From contig NZ_KB894528.1 of NCBI RefSeq assembly GCF_000374465.1, forward strand, positions 1,167,127-1,231,126: a DNA stretch of 64,000 nucleotides, written 5' to 3'. Source of the DNA: Ahrensia kielensis DSM 5890 (GTDB lineage Bacteria > Pseudomonadota > Alphaproteobacteria > Rhizobiales > Rhizobiaceae). How positions within the stretch are numbered: the first letter of the stretch is position 1; the number at the start of each line of letters is the position of its first letter. Below the pieces are notes generated by a model. That model ran no database searches and was not told the origin of the DNA. It saw nothing but the letters and a program-made list of their open reading frames with translations. A program made the position numbers and the translations under genes. This document shows positions 8,597 through 17,200 of this stretch, in pieces.

Positions 8597-9484
8597 ATGT
8601 CATTCTTCGCAACACTCATCGCCCCTCAGTCGAGCGCATTGATCACCCAAGAGATCGCACTGCGATGTTCGGCTGCACTCAATTGCGAAAAGATCGATTG
8701 GCTGAAAGATGGTGAAGCCCTCGATTTATTTTGCCCAAAGGGTGAAAGTTCACAAATAAGGCAGACGGTTTTAGACATCATCGGCCAAGCCCCCATTGAT
8801 ATTGTTATCCAGCCTATGGATAGCCAACGGGCAAAGAAAATTCTCATCGCTGATATGGATTCAACGATGATCCGCCAAGAATGCATTGATGAGCTTGCCG
8901 CAGAAGCGGGTCTGAAAGAACAAGTATCGGGCATTACAGCCCGCGCCATGAACGGCGAAATCGAATTTGATGCAGCCCTTAAAGAACGTGTCGGGCTGCT
9001 GAAAGATTTGTCGGTCAGTGTGATCGATCAGGTTATTGCGACTCGAATTGAACTCATGCCCGGCGGCGTAGAACTTGTTCGCACCATGCGCAAAAATGGC
9101 GCTTACTGCGCACTGGTCTCCGGCGGGTTCACAGAATTTACAAGCCGCATAGCGCAAATGATCGGATTTCAAGAAAACCGTGCCAACACATTGCTGCATG
9201 CTAATGGCAAATTAACAGGAAAAGTTGGCGAGCCTATTCTTGGCAAACAAGCCAAAGTGGATGCGCTCAATGATATTGCAAACCGTTTAGGCCTAACACC
9301 AAACGATGCCATTGCTGTTGGTGACGGTGCCAATGATTTGGGGATGCTCAATCTGGCTGGAACAGGTGTTGCGCTCCACGCAAAACCTGCTGTTGCCGCA
9401 GCAGCCGATATTCGCATTGACCATAGTGATTTAACGGCGCTTCTTTATATCCAAGGTTATCATGCAAACGAGTTTGAACAATGA
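8597..9484 (+). CDS. serB: Phosphoserine phosphatase
   Basis: SerB hydrolyses phosphoserine to serine, the last step of the main serine pathway. The HAD motif I, DMDST, is at residues 86-90 and carries the nucleophilic aspartate. Motif II is VSGGFTEF and motif III/IV is AVGDGANDLGML. The N-terminal 80 residues form the ACT-like regulatory part seen in proteobacterial SerB. A TTG at 8591 would extend the frame by two codons, but the ATG at 8597 has AAGG nine bases upstream. It overlaps the next acetyltransferase gene by four bases. Confidence 0.96.
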   Translation: MSFFATLIAPQSSALITQEIALRCSAALNCEKIDWLKDGEALDLFCPKGESSQIRQTVLDIIGQAPIDIVIQPMDSQRAKKILIADMDSTMIRQECIDELAAEAGLKEQVSGITARAMNGEIEFDAALKERVGLLKDLSVSVIDQVIATRIELMPGGVELVRTMRKNGAYCALVSGGFTEFTSRIAQMIGFQENRANTLLHANGKLTGKVGEPILGKQAKVDALNDIANRLGLTPNDAIAVGDGANDLGMLNLAGTGVALHAKPAVAAAADIRIDHSDLTALLYIQGYHANEFEQ

Positions 9485-10059
9485 AACCAGGTGACAAGGT
9501 CACAACAGAACGTCTTGTTTTACGCCATTGGGATAAAACCAAAGACGGCGATGCCTTTTTCCGGCTGAGTAATGACCCGCAAGTCATGGCGTTTTTCCCG
9601 CATCGCCGCAGCCGCGAAGAATCCGACCAGCTTATGAATGTCATTGCCAATTTGATCACAGAGAATGGTTATGGTTGGACAGCGGTAGCTTTGAAAGAAA
9701 CTGGCCAAGTCATCGGCATGGCGGGCATTGCAGCTGTTCGCGATGATTTTCCAAATGGGCCCGGCACCGAGATCGGTTGGCGCTTCCTGCCCGAGTTTTG
9801 GCATCAGGGTTATGCCACAGAAGCCGCAAGCGCCTTTCTCGAATATGGTTTTGAAGTGATTGGCGTAAACGAAATCATGGCCTTTGCGGTGCAAGGCAAT
9901 GCAAAGTCTTTTGCGGTTATGGACCGCATCGGCATGCGCTTGGATGAGGCCCGCGAATTTGACCACCCCAGCATTCCAGATGAGCGCGCAGAACTTCGCC
10001 GCCACAACACTTATGCCATTACACGCGATGAATGGCTTAAACAAAAAACGGCGGGTTAA
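9481..10059 (+). CDS. GNAT family N-acetyltransferase (RimJ/RimL type)
   Basis: A 192-residue acetyltransferase of the Acetyltransf_3 subgroup. It opens with TERLVLRHW, has the acetyl-CoA region around IGMAGIAAV and GTEIGWRFLPEFWHQGYATEAASAFLEYGFE, and ends with the FAVQGNAKSFAVMDRIGMR motif of RimJ/RimL relatives. The acceptor could be a ribosomal protein N-terminus, an aminoglycoside or a small metabolite; the sequence does not say. Its ATG overlaps the serB stop (ATGA), so the two are co-translated, though no functional link is obvious. Its stop codon lies inside the hairpin that appears to terminate degP from the other side. Confidence 0.88.
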   Translation: MKPGDKVTTERLVLRHWDKTKDGDAFFRLSNDPQVMAFFPHRRSREESDQLMNVIANLITENGYGWTAVALKETGQVIGMAGIAAVRDDFPNGPGTEIGWRFLPEFWHQGYATEAASAFLEYGFEVIGVNEIMAFAVQGNAKSFAVMDRIGMRLDEAREFDHPSIPDERAELRRHNTYAITRDEWLKQKTAG

Positions 10060-10067
10060 ACCCGCCG
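10043..10067 (-). terminator. Rho-independent terminator after degP
   Basis: The perfect 7-bp stem CGGCGGG/CCCGCCG (10049-10055 with 10061-10067) is followed on the minus strand by TTTTTTG. It serves the leftward degP transcript and overlaps the last codons of the rightward acetyltransferase gene. On the plus strand the hairpin is followed by CTTTCATTC, so weaker termination in that direction is possible. Confidence 0.85.
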
Positions 10068-10094
10068 CTTTCATTCATATACAATTCGGCCAAT

Positions 10095-11633
10095 TTAGCC
10101 ATCAATGCGGATTGTCACAAAACGTAAGTTACCGTCTTTATCGGCAATCATCAGAAGTGCATTCTTGCGATCTTCATCTCTCAGATTATCAATTGCATCG
10201 ACAATGTCTTCCGGTTCTTTGACCGCTTCTTGCGCAATTTCCATAATCACTTGACCAGCGCTCACACCCTTGCGGGCAGCAGCAGAACCTTCTGCGACTT
10301 CTGTAATGACAACACCGTCAACCACATCGTCGCCAATGCCAAAAGTCTCGCGCGTTGCATCATTAAGCGTATTAAGCGTCATGCCGAACAATTCGACAGA
10401 TGACTCTTCCAATCCATTTTCGTCATCAGAATCGCCATCTTCCGCTGAAGCCAGCTTTTCACCATCTTCAAGACGGCCAAGCGTTACCTGCAATGTTTCT
10501 TTTTTGCCCTTGCGGATAACTTCAACATCAACAGCTTTGCCAACGGGAGATTCAGCCACGATACGCGGCAAGTCCCGCATTTCGTCAATTTCTTTTCCAT
10601 CAAAAGTAACGATCACATCGCCCGGTAAAATTGTTCCGTCATCAACAGGGCCACCTTCGATAATACCAGCGACTAGCGCGCCTTTGGCATCATCCATCGC
10701 AAGGCTTTCAGCAATATCGTCTGTCACCGGCTGGATACGAACACCAAGCCAACCACGGCGGGTTTCGCCAAACTCACGCAATTGCGAAACAACATTGGTC
10801 GCAAGCTCTGATGGAATGGAAAAACCAATACCAATTGAGCCACCTGATGGTGAAATAATCGCTGTGTTAATGCCGATAACTTCACCCGACATATTGAACA
10901 AAGGACCACCGGAGTTACCACGGTTAATAGCAGCATCGGTCTGAATGAAATTATCATAAGGGCCGGACTGGATATCACGGCCAATCGCAGAAACGATACC
11001 GGTTGTCACTGTGCCGCCAAGGCCGAACGGGTTACCAATTGCAAGAACCCAATCTCCAACACGCATTGCATCTGAATCACCAAATTTCACAGCCTTCAAA
11101 GGATGTGCTTTTGGATCAACTTTAAGCACCGCAATATCCGTTTTCGGGTCGCGGCCAATAATTTCCGCATCAACACGTGATCCGTCATTAAAGTTCACAA
11201 CCACCTCATCGGCGTCTGCAATCACGTGGTTGTTGGTGATGACAATGCCTTCTTCTGCATCAAGAACAAAGCCTGATCCCAAAGACTGGACTTTACGGGG
11301 ACCAGATGAGCCACTGCCTGGCTGGTTTTCAAAGAACTCGTCAAAAAATTCCTGAAACGGTGAACCATCCGGCAATTGAGGCCGTGGAACATTGCGGTCG
11401 CCAGACGATGCTTCAACAGTTTGTGACGTTGAGATATTCACCACAGAATCAATCAGGCTTTCTGAAAGATCTGCCAATGAGACGGGGCCAGATTGTGCAT
11501 ATGCTGGCGTCACAAGCGATGCCTGCGGCAAAAATGCAGGCACAGTTCCCGCAATTGTTGCAACCGATAAAGCAGCAATCGTGGTGCGCGCCATGCCACT
11601 GCGCAACTGCGCACCAAGCTCAGAAATTTTCAT
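10095..11633 (-). CDS. degP: Do-family periplasmic serine protease (DegP/HtrA)
   Basis: This 512-residue secreted protease and chaperone degrades misfolded envelope proteins. The signal peptide ends near residue 46 at AYA. The catalytic triad is His136 (TNNHVIADA), Asp166 (KTDIAVLKV) and Ser241 (RGNSGGPL). Two PDZ domains follow, the first starting near GWLGVRIQPV and the second covering about the last 95 residues. The ATG at 11633 has GGAGG six bases upstream; a start at 11645 would lie on that site. It is the last gene of the hflK-hflC-DUF2065-degP group, which joins membrane-protein quality control with periplasmic proteolysis. Confidence 0.96.
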   Translation of the reverse strand: MKISELGAQLRSGMARTTIAALSVATIAGTVPAFLPQASLVTPAYAQSGPVSLADLSESLIDSVVNISTSQTVEASSGDRNVPRPQLPDGSPFQEFFDEFFENQPGSGSSGPRKVQSLGSGFVLDAEEGIVITNNHVIADADEVVVNFNDGSRVDAEIIGRDPKTDIAVLKVDPKAHPLKAVKFGDSDAMRVGDWVLAIGNPFGLGGTVTTGIVSAIGRDIQSGPYDNFIQTDAAINRGNSGGPLFNMSGEVIGINTAIISPSGGSIGIGFSIPSELATNVVSQLREFGETRRGWLGVRIQPVTDDIAESLAMDDAKGALVAGIIEGGPVDDGTILPGDVIVTFDGKEIDEMRDLPRIVAESPVGKAVDVEVIRKGKKETLQVTLGRLEDGEKLASAEDGDSDDENGLEESSVELFGMTLNTLNDATRETFGIGDDVVDGVVITEVAEGSAAARKGVSAGQVIMEIAQEAVKEPEDIVDAIDNLRDEDRKNALLMIADKDGNLRFVTIRIDG

Positions 11634-11795
11634 ATAGTCCTCCATAGAAGCTTTGACCTGTTGGCCGTTGCCCTGTTCAAATACTATTGTTTAGAAGAAA
11701 TAAGGCCGAACTTCGTTCCCGCATAGGGCAGATAACGACAAAGTGAAAAAACACGCATATTTAGTTTCTAAAAAGTTCATGAAACGAACCTTCGA

Positions 11796-11984
11796 TTACC
11801 CACGTGCAAGCCATACAATAACAACACCGACAAAAGCCATCGCAATACCCATTGTCTGAATGGTGTCACGCGGTGTCATTTCGAGTAATTCAGCCAATTT
11901 TTTGGCGGCTGATGGAAAAACGCCGTAGAACAGGCCCTCAATAACGAGAACAAGTCCTACGGCGGTAATCAAAGTGCTAAGCAT
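11796..11984 (-). CDS. DUF2065 (YjeT-like) small membrane protein
   Basis: The 62-residue protein consists of two hydrophobic helices joined by a polar loop containing PSAAKKLAELLEMTPRDTIQ, the pattern of the DUF2065 family. Its function is unknown, but it regularly follows hflC in proteobacteria. The ATG at 11984 overlaps the hflC stop by one base (TGATG), so translation is coupled. A TTG one codon upstream is less likely. It probably sits in the inner membrane near the HflKC complex. Confidence 0.85.
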   Translation of the reverse strand: MLSTLITAVGLVLVIEGLFYGVFPSAAKKLAELLEMTPRDTIQTMGIAMAFVGVVIVWLARG

Positions 11985-12907
11985 CAATTGTTGTTAGACG
12001 CTGGGTTAGGAGCCGCTGGTTTTACACCATCCGCATTTTCAAAATAGCGGAAGAATTCAGAATCAGGTGACAATACAAGAGTCGTTCCTGATTGCTGTAA
12101 TGCCGCTGTATAAGCTGCCATTGAGCGATAGAATTCAAAGAACTCTGGGTCACGGTTAAAGGCTTCAGCAAAAACGCGGTTACGTTCTGCATCGCCCTCG
12201 CCTCGTAATATTTCTGATTCACGCTGTGCTTCAGAAACAGTCTCGACAACCTGACGATCCGCAATCGCGCGAATTGCCTGCGCATTTTCACGGCCACGTG
12301 CACGCAGAAGTTCCGCTTCAGCCAAACGCTCGGCTTTCATACGGTCATAGGTTTGCTGTGAAACTTCAGATGTCAAATCGGTGCGCACGATACGCACATC
12401 CTTAATATCAAGCCCCAAAGACGTTGCATCGGATGTGAGCAAGTTGCGCACTTCCGTCATCATCTGTGTACGTTCTTCTGACAATGCCGCTTCAAAACCA
12501 CGCAAACCATAAACACGGCGAAGTGCCGCATCAAAACGCGTTTTCAAACGCGCTTCCGCTGACGCAAGATCACCAGAAACAACTTCTCTGAACCGGCGAG
12601 CATCCGTAATTTTATAAGTCAAAAACGCATTAACTTCATAAAAACGGCCACCAGAAACCTGAACCGGCGGTGTATCTTCTAAATCAAGGCGAAGAAGACG
12701 GTCATCAATAAGCTGAACAGTATCAAAGCCAGCAAAAGCTAAAGGTGCTTTGAAATAAAGACCTGGCTCTGTGTGAACCCGCTGAATTTCACCAAAGCGC
12801 AATACAACCGCTTGCTGGCGTTCATTGACGACGAAAACGGACGCATAAATTGCGAGAAGAATCGCAATAAGCACAGCGCCTATTATTGGTAATTTATTGC
12901 TGTTCAT
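11984..12907 (-). CDS. hflC: HflC, SPFH-domain regulator of FtsH
   Basis: A 307-residue inner-membrane protein with one N-terminal membrane anchor (about residues 7-27) and a periplasmic SPFH/band 7 domain. The stretch NERQQAVVLRFGEIQRV followed by GLYFKAPLAFA is typical of HflC. A long Ala/Glu/Arg-rich helix around residues 190-260 is the coiled coil that builds the HflK-HflC ring around FtsH. The start overlaps the hflK stop by one base (TAATG). With HflK it controls access of membrane substrates to the FtsH protease. Confidence 0.95.
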   Translation of the reverse strand: MNSNKLPIIGAVLIAILLAIYASVFVVNERQQAVVLRFGEIQRVHTEPGLYFKAPLAFAGFDTVQLIDDRLLRLDLEDTPPVQVSGGRFYEVNAFLTYKITDARRFREVVSGDLASAEARLKTRFDAALRRVYGLRGFEAALSEERTQMMTEVRNLLTSDATSLGLDIKDVRIVRTDLTSEVSQQTYDRMKAERLAEAELLRARGRENAQAIRAIADRQVVETVSEAQRESEILRGEGDAERNRVFAEAFNRDPEFFEFYRSMAAYTAALQQSGTTLVLSPDSEFFRYFENADGVKPAAPNPASNNN

Positions 12908-14034
12908 TAGTTGTTTCCTCCGTCTGTGCGGCGGTTCTGAACCTCAGGCAATGGCAAATACGGCACGACACCGTTGCCATTTTTATCCATGATGATCTTA
13001 TTAGAATCACGCAGCACGCCTTCCATTGTCTCCAAGAAGAGACGTTTGCGCGTTACTTCCGGTGCCAACTTATATTGCTCATAGATCGAGATAAAGCGGG
13101 CTGCCTCACCTTGAGCTTCTTGAACAACACGCGTTGCATAACCAGAGGCTTCTTCACGTATCTGCGCTGCTTCACCACGTGCAGCACCCAGTTTCTGGTT
13201 CGAATACTGGTTTGCTTCTTCGCGGAAACGGTCTTCGTCCTGCTCGGCACGCTGCACTTCTTCAAATGCATCGGCAACTTCGCGTGGCGGTGCAGCATCC
13301 TCAATGGAAACTGTATTCACCTGAATACCAGCGCCGTAACTATCCAGCGTTGTCTGCATCGATGTACGAACATCTTCAGCAATCGCTGCACGGTTATCGC
13401 GGAACACGTCCTGTGCCGGACGGCGGCCAACGATTTCACGCATCGCGCTTTCAGACACTTGACGCACAACATCATCTGGGCGCGAAACGTTGAACAGATA
13501 ATCTTGCGGGTTAATCACTGAGTACAGAACCGCAAATTGAACATCCACGATGTTCTGATCACCTGAAAGCATCAAACCTGTTGAACCGGAGCGGCTTGTG
13601 CCTGCACCAATAGCGACTTGTTTCTCAACGATTTTGACTTTTTCAACAGTCTCAATCGGCCAGAAGTGGAAATGAAGACCCGGCTGTGAAAGCTCTTGTT
13701 TTGGCTTTCCGAAAAGCAGCTCCACAGCGCGTTCATCAGTATCAACCTGATAAAAGGCTTGCATGGCATAAAGCACAAGTGCGCCTAAAATCAGCAATAC
13801 AATGAAGGCACCATTCGTTCCACGGCCACCACCGCCAGGAATAGCTTTTCTTAAGCGATCCTGTCCCTGCCGAATGATATCCTCTAGATCAGGCGGTTGA
13901 TTACCACCGCCATTGCTCGGGCGCTTTGGACCATTGCCCCAAGGGCCGCCATTATCGCCGTTACTACCATTATTTTTGTCGCCGCCGCCCCAAGGGCCTC
14001 CGCCGCCATTACCGTTCTGATTGCTCCAGGGCAT
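12907..14034 (-). CDS. hflK: HflK, SPFH-domain regulator of FtsH
   Basis: This 375-residue partner of HflC starts with a Gly/Asn-rich segment (MPWSNQNGNGGGGPWGGGDK), has a membrane helix near residues 78-98, then the SPFH domain (ERAVELLFGKPKQELSQPGLH) and a helical coiled-coil tail. The open frame runs 50 codons further upstream, but the ATG at 14034 opens the family-standard N-terminus and has GAGAGGA upstream. No close promoter was identified in the 246-base gap to folA. Confidence 0.95.
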   Translation of the reverse strand: MPWSNQNGNGGGGPWGGGDKNNGSNGDNGGPWGNGPKRPSNGGGNQPPDLEDIIRQGQDRLRKAIPGGGGRGTNGAFIVLLILGALVLYAMQAFYQVDTDERAVELLFGKPKQELSQPGLHFHFWPIETVEKVKIVEKQVAIGAGTSRSGSTGLMLSGDQNIVDVQFAVLYSVINPQDYLFNVSRPDDVVRQVSESAMREIVGRRPAQDVFRDNRAAIAEDVRTSMQTTLDSYGAGIQVNTVSIEDAAPPREVADAFEEVQRAEQDEDRFREEANQYSNQKLGAARGEAAQIREEASGYATRVVQEAQGEAARFISIYEQYKLAPEVTRKRLFLETMEGVLRDSNKIIMDKNGNGVVPYLPLPEVQNRRTDGGNN

Positions 14035-14280
14035 CAAAATCCTCTCAAACGAATAAATAGAGCTCCGCAAGTGCAGAGCCGTTATGTGTATATTAGGTGG
14101 CAGCTTAACCAGTTTCAACGCATAAGGCGCGATTTTCGTTGCCTTTAACAAGCAAACTTCACGTAATGCTACAAAACGTCTCATTTATGAGCAAAAACCA
14201 GAATTTTAACACGGTCAAATTGGTCCATGCGGCAGATTGAGCGCAACCACGCTACATAAAGAAAACTTGGTTAAAACAAA

Positions 14281-14838
14281 CTATTCGGCAGATTTACGTT
14301 CATAAATGACAAATCGTGTCTCAACGCTGTCCTTGTCACTTTTAGGCACATCTTCGCTGGACACTTCCAACCATAAATTCTCATCAATTTCTGGAAAATG
14401 TGTATCGCCGTCGATTTCGGCCAAAACATGCGTCACATAAAGCGTATGCGCCATATTAATAGCCTGCGCATAGATTTGTCCGCCGCCAATCATACATATT
14501 TCATCAGGCAGCGGCGCTTCCAGATCATCGGGATCAGGTTCAGCGCTTTCAAGATGTGCTAACGCCAAATCCACAGCCGCACCGATTGAACCAACACGCA
14601 TCACATCATCAGCGTGCCAATCAGCATCACGGGTAATGACGATATTTAACCGGTTCGGCAAAGCCTTACCAATGCTTTCAAACGTCTTGCGCCCCATTAT
14701 TACGGGTTTTCCAATTGTCAGCGACTTGAAGCGCTTCAAATCGGCCGACAGACGCCAAGGCATATCACCCTCGCGGCCAATCACACCATTTTGAGAAACA
14801 GCAACAACAATTTCGATATGAGGTTCTATGTTTTTCAT
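14281..14838 (-). CDS. folA: Dihydrofolate reductase
   Basis: FolA reduces dihydrofolate to tetrahydrofolate with NADPH. The 185-residue protein shows the DHFR pattern [20 protein letters not shown] at the N-terminus, with the folate-binding Asp in GDMPW, then the NADPH region [18 protein letters not shown], and a C-terminal [12 protein letters not shown]. An acidic insert around residues 105-125 ([17 protein letters not shown]) is longer than in E. coli FolA. Its ATG overlaps the thyA stop by four bases, coupling regeneration of tetrahydrofolate to the enzyme that consumes it. Confidence 0.96.
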   Translation of the reverse strand: MKNIEPHIEIVVAVSQNGVIGREGDMPWRLSADLKRFKSLTIGKPVIMGRKTFESIGKALPNRLNIVITRDADWHADDVMRVGSIGAAVDLALAHLESAEPDPDDLEAPLPDEICMIGGGQIYAQAINMAHTLYVTHVLAEIDGDTHFPEIDENLWLEVSSEDVPKSDKDSVETRFVIYERKSAE

Positions 14839-15629
14839 ACCGCCACCGGCGCTTTTATGTGCGGATGCGATTCATAACCCACAATTTCAAAATCCTCGAA
14901 CTTGAAATCCAAAAGCGATTTCACATCGGGATTGATCTTCAACTGCGGTAAAGCCATCGGCGCGCGTGCAAGTTGAGTTTTGACCTGCTCAAAATGATTT
15001 GAATATAAATGCGCATCCCCAAGCGTGTGAACAAAATCACCGACCTCAAGATCGCAGACCTGCGCAATCATATGAGTAAGAAGCGCATAGGACGCTATGT
15101 TGAATGGTACACCAAGGAAAATATCCGCCGAACGCTGATAAAGCTGGCACGAAAGCCTGCCGTCAGCGACATAAAACTGAAACAGGCAATGGCAAGGCGG
15201 CAATGCCATCTCATCAACCAATGCTGGGTTCCAAGCGCTCACAATATGGCGGCGTGAATTTGGATTATTCTTAATCCCATCAACAAGCTTCTCAATTTGG
15301 TCAACGCTCGTGCCATCCGGCGCAGGCCATGACCGCCATTGATAGCCGTAAACAGGCCCAAGATCACCATTTTCATCGGCCCATTCATTCCAAATGGATA
15401 CACCATTATCTTGCAGCCAGCCAATATTCGTGTCGCCGCGCAAGAACCATAAAAGTTCGATGATGATTGAGCGCAAATGAAGCTTTTTGGTTGTGACGAC
15501 CGGGAAGCCTTCACGCAAATCAAAACGCATCTGATGGCCAAAAACGGAACGCGTACCTGTGCCGGTACGATCACCCTTATCGGTGCCGTTTTCCATCACA
15601 TGAGACATTAGATCGAGATATTGTTGCAT
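14835..15629 (-). CDS. thyA: Thymidylate synthase
   Basis: ThyA makes dTMP from dUMP with methylene-tetrahydrofolate. The 264-residue length equals E. coli ThyA, and the catalytic cysteine falls at residue 146 in [12 protein letters not shown]. Other conserved pieces are [12 protein letters not shown] near residue 20, the phosphate-binding [10 protein letters not shown], and [20 protein letters not shown] near residue 165. It is the first gene of the thyA-folA pair and lies downstream of the terminator that closes the DUF2853 gene. Confidence 0.97.
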   Translation of the reverse strand: MQQYLDLMSHVMENGTDKGDRTGTGTRSVFGHQMRFDLREGFPVVTTKKLHLRSIIIELLWFLRGDTNIGWLQDNGVSIWNEWADENGDLGPVYGYQWRSWPAPDGTSVDQIEKLVDGIKNNPNSRRHIVSAWNPALVDEMALPPCHCLFQFYVADGRLSCQLYQRSADIFLGVPFNIASYALLTHMIAQVCDLEVGDFVHTLGDAHLYSNHFEQVKTQLARAPMALPQLKINPDVKSLLDFKFEDFEIVGYESHPHIKAPVAV

Positions 15630-15697
15630 GGATCAAGCTTTCTACGATTCCTTGCGGAAAATCCACAAATGACTTTTCCAAGGCAAAGATACGCACA

Positions 15698-15720
15698 AAA
15701 AAGCCCCCGCAAGCGGAGGC
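15698..15720 (-). terminator. Rho-independent terminator after the DUF2853 gene
   Basis: On the minus strand the stem GCCTCCGC/GCGGGGGC (with one G-U pair) has a two-base TT loop and is followed by TTTTTTG. It lies 25 bases after the DUF2853 stop and upstream of thyA. Confidence 0.85.
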
Positions 15721-15745
15721 TTCATCTATTCAAAATCAACAATCA

Positions 15746-16054
15746 TTAGAGATCGCCGAGTTTACCTGCATGTTTTGCAACAAGGTAATAGAATGTCACA
15801 CGCGCTTTATTGCGGTCACCGGACATTTCTTCACAGACTTTAGAAACAATTTCGCTGCCTGCAGCTGCATCCATACCAAGTTTTTTGCCGCACCATTTTT
15901 CAATAACACGATCAAGTTCGCTTTTATCACTGCATGAAACCAAAGAAGCATCGCGGCTGCGAAGCGCAATTCCCAAATGCTTTACAATTTTGCTTACAAC
16001 ATCTTCATTTGCGCCCGAATCATAACGCTGCACGTCACCTAGATAGTCGCTCAT
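15746..16054 (-). CDS. DUF2853 family protein (102 aa)
   Basis: A small, soluble, mostly helical protein that matches the DUF2853 family of alphaproteobacteria. Recognisable features are the start MSDYLGDVQRY, the central ALRSRDASLVSCSDKSELD and the C-terminal ARVTFYYLVAKHAGKLGDL. Function is unknown. It has its own terminator and is divergent from the tmRNA gene, with a perfect palindrome (16083-16098) about 30 bases upstream of its start. Nothing in the sequence suggests a catalytic site. Family call is fairly safe; role cannot be given. Confidence 0.75.
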   Translation of the reverse strand: MSDYLGDVQRYDSGANEDVVSKIVKHLGIALRSRDASLVSCSDKSELDRVIEKWCGKKLGMDAAAGSEIVSKVCEEMSGDRNKARVTFYYLVAKHAGKLGDL

Positions 16055-16082
16055 AAATTTCCCCTCATGAATGGACCAGTGA

Positions 16083-16098
16083 TGGACTAAATAGTCCA
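16083..16098. promoter_or_regulatory. Palindromic operator-like site between DUF2853 and ssrA
   Basis: The arms TGGACTA and TAGTCCA form a perfect 7+7 inverted repeat around a two-base AA spacer, 28 bases upstream of the DUF2853 start. A half-copy (ATGGAC) lies ten bases to the left. The size and symmetry fit a dimeric repressor site, but the regulator is unknown. Confidence 0.4.
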
Positions 16099-16163
16099 GT
16101 ATAAATAAACGTTCCGTGAGAATGTTCTTTAACAGCTACGTAAAGTCAAGCGCCGGACTAAAC

Positions 16164-16192
16164 TTGGGGCTTTAATTTCATAAACATAACAT
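16164..16192 (+). promoter_or_regulatory. Candidate promoter of ssrA
   Basis: TTGGGG and TAACAT are separated by exactly 17 bases and end a few bases before the start of the acceptor piece of the permuted tmRNA. Both boxes are only partial matches to the housekeeping consensus, but spacing and position fit. Confidence 0.4.
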
Positions 16193-16194
16193 CT

Positions 16195-16536
16195 ATATAA
16201 GCACTGCTGGCTTGCCAGCTATGGTGATAAATTGGCGTTGTAATAAACCATTCGGACCCGGGGGCGGTACCCGGCGCCTCCACCACCAACAGTTCTTAAG
16301 TGACATTGTGCACGGGAACTTTTGATGCTGGGGGCGAAATAGGATCGACGAGGGCGTAAAGAGCGTACTTTTACTCGGCATGATACCGCCGTTATCGGGT
16401 CATTTGTATAGTTGCAAACGACAACTACGCGGAAGCACGTCTCGCTGCTTAATTGCGGTGCGACAGCTTCACACTAACTCCTAACGGTTCGCACTGTTAG
16501 GCGGGGTTCGCAGGCACCTGGCAACAGAAGCCTGCA
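16195..16536 (+). ncRNA. ssrA: Circularly permuted two-piece tmRNA
   Basis: tmRNA rescues stalled ribosomes and tags the nascent chain for proteolysis. Here the 3' acceptor piece comes first and ends in CGCCTCC-A-CCA at 16275-16285. A spacer of about 44 bases follows, then the coding piece begins with GGGGGCG at 16330-16336, which pairs with CGCCTCC to rebuild the 7-bp acceptor stem. A 5-bp T stem (CCGGG/CCCGG) precedes it. The tag frame is GCA at 16414 to TAA at 16450-16452 and encodes ANDNYAEARLAA. This permuted layout is typical of alphaproteobacteria, where the precursor is cut into two RNAs. Outer ends are approximate. Confidence 0.95.
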
Positions 16537-16547
16537 CTTTCATTTTC
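16510..16547 (+). terminator. Possible terminator or 3'-terminal helix of ssrA
   Basis: GCAGGC (16510-16515) pairs with GCCTGC (16530-16535) and is followed by ACTTTCATTTTC. The helix could close the coding piece of the tmRNA or act as a weak intrinsic terminator; the two cannot be separated by eye. Confidence 0.4.
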
Positions 16548-16657
16548 TGCCCATTTCCATACATTTATTGTAATCAGCAGCGTGCCTGCCTCTTGACCTC
16601 AACCCTCGTTCGGCGCACATCTGCAATTGTAATAATGAAGTGGAAAGCACCCGAAAG

Positions 16658-17200
16658 ATGACAGAAGACATTCTGCGCTATGACATTCTCGTACAAAATG
16701 CCCTGCGCGGCGTTATTCGCAAAGTGCTGTCTGAGGTCGACAAGACTGGCCTTCCAGGCAACCATCATTTTTTCATTACGTTTTTGACCGGCGCTCAAGG
16801 CGTCAAAGTGTCAAACCGAATCAAAGAACAATATCCTGAGCAGATGACAATTGTTGTTCAGCACCAATATTGGGAGCTTGAGGTCAATGAAACAGGCTTT
16901 GGTATAGGTCTTTCATTCTCTGACATTCCTGAAAAACTCTATATTCCCTATTCAGCTGTCCGCGGTTTTTACGACCCGTCTGTCAACTTTGAACTCGAAT
17001 TTGATGTCGAACAGGCAGAAGAGGATGGCGACGCGAGCGTTACTGCCATTGGCACAGCGCAGCCCGTCCTACAGGACCCTGCATCTGATGATGAAGCGGA
17101 CGACAAAGAAACAACCGCCGAAGATGACAAATCTTCGGATGAAGGCGGCGACAATTCTGCTGATGTTGTTTCACTCGATTCGTTCCGCAAAAAGAAATAA
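16658..17200 (+). CDS. sspB: ClpXP adaptor SspB (alpha type)
   Basis: SspB binds the tmRNA-encoded tag and delivers tagged proteins to ClpXP. The first 115 residues are the SspB fold (VRKVL-like helix, then GNHHFFITFLTG, QMTIVVQHQYWEL and LSFSDIPEKLYIPYSAVRGFYDPSVNF). A 50-residue acidic linker leads to a basic C-terminal peptide VVSLDSFRKKK, the position and style of the ClpX-binding tail in Caulobacter SspB-alpha. The ATG at 16658 gives MTEDILRYD; a GTG at 16640 would add six residues. It follows the tmRNA gene by about 120 bases, so adaptor and tag RNA are neighbours, and it overlaps the next gene by one base. Confidence 0.95.
   Translation: MTEDILRYDILVQNALRGVIRKVLSEVDKTGLPGNHHFFITFLTGAQGVKVSNRIKEQYPEQMTIVVQHQYWELEVNETGFGIGLSFSDIPEKLYIPYSAVRGFYDPSVNFELEFDVEQAEEDGDASVTAIGTAQPVLQDPASDDEADDKETTAEDDKSSDEGGDNSADVVSLDSFRKKK

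Noticed and set aside
10270-10944. Long plus-strand frame (224 codons) over degP
   Set aside because: Ser/Pro-rich antisense shadow of the degP coding sequence; the minus-strand gene has a full catalytic triad and PDZ domains.
16193-16381. A 62-codon minus-strand frame
   Set aside because: It is the complement of the tmRNA acceptor and coding pieces.
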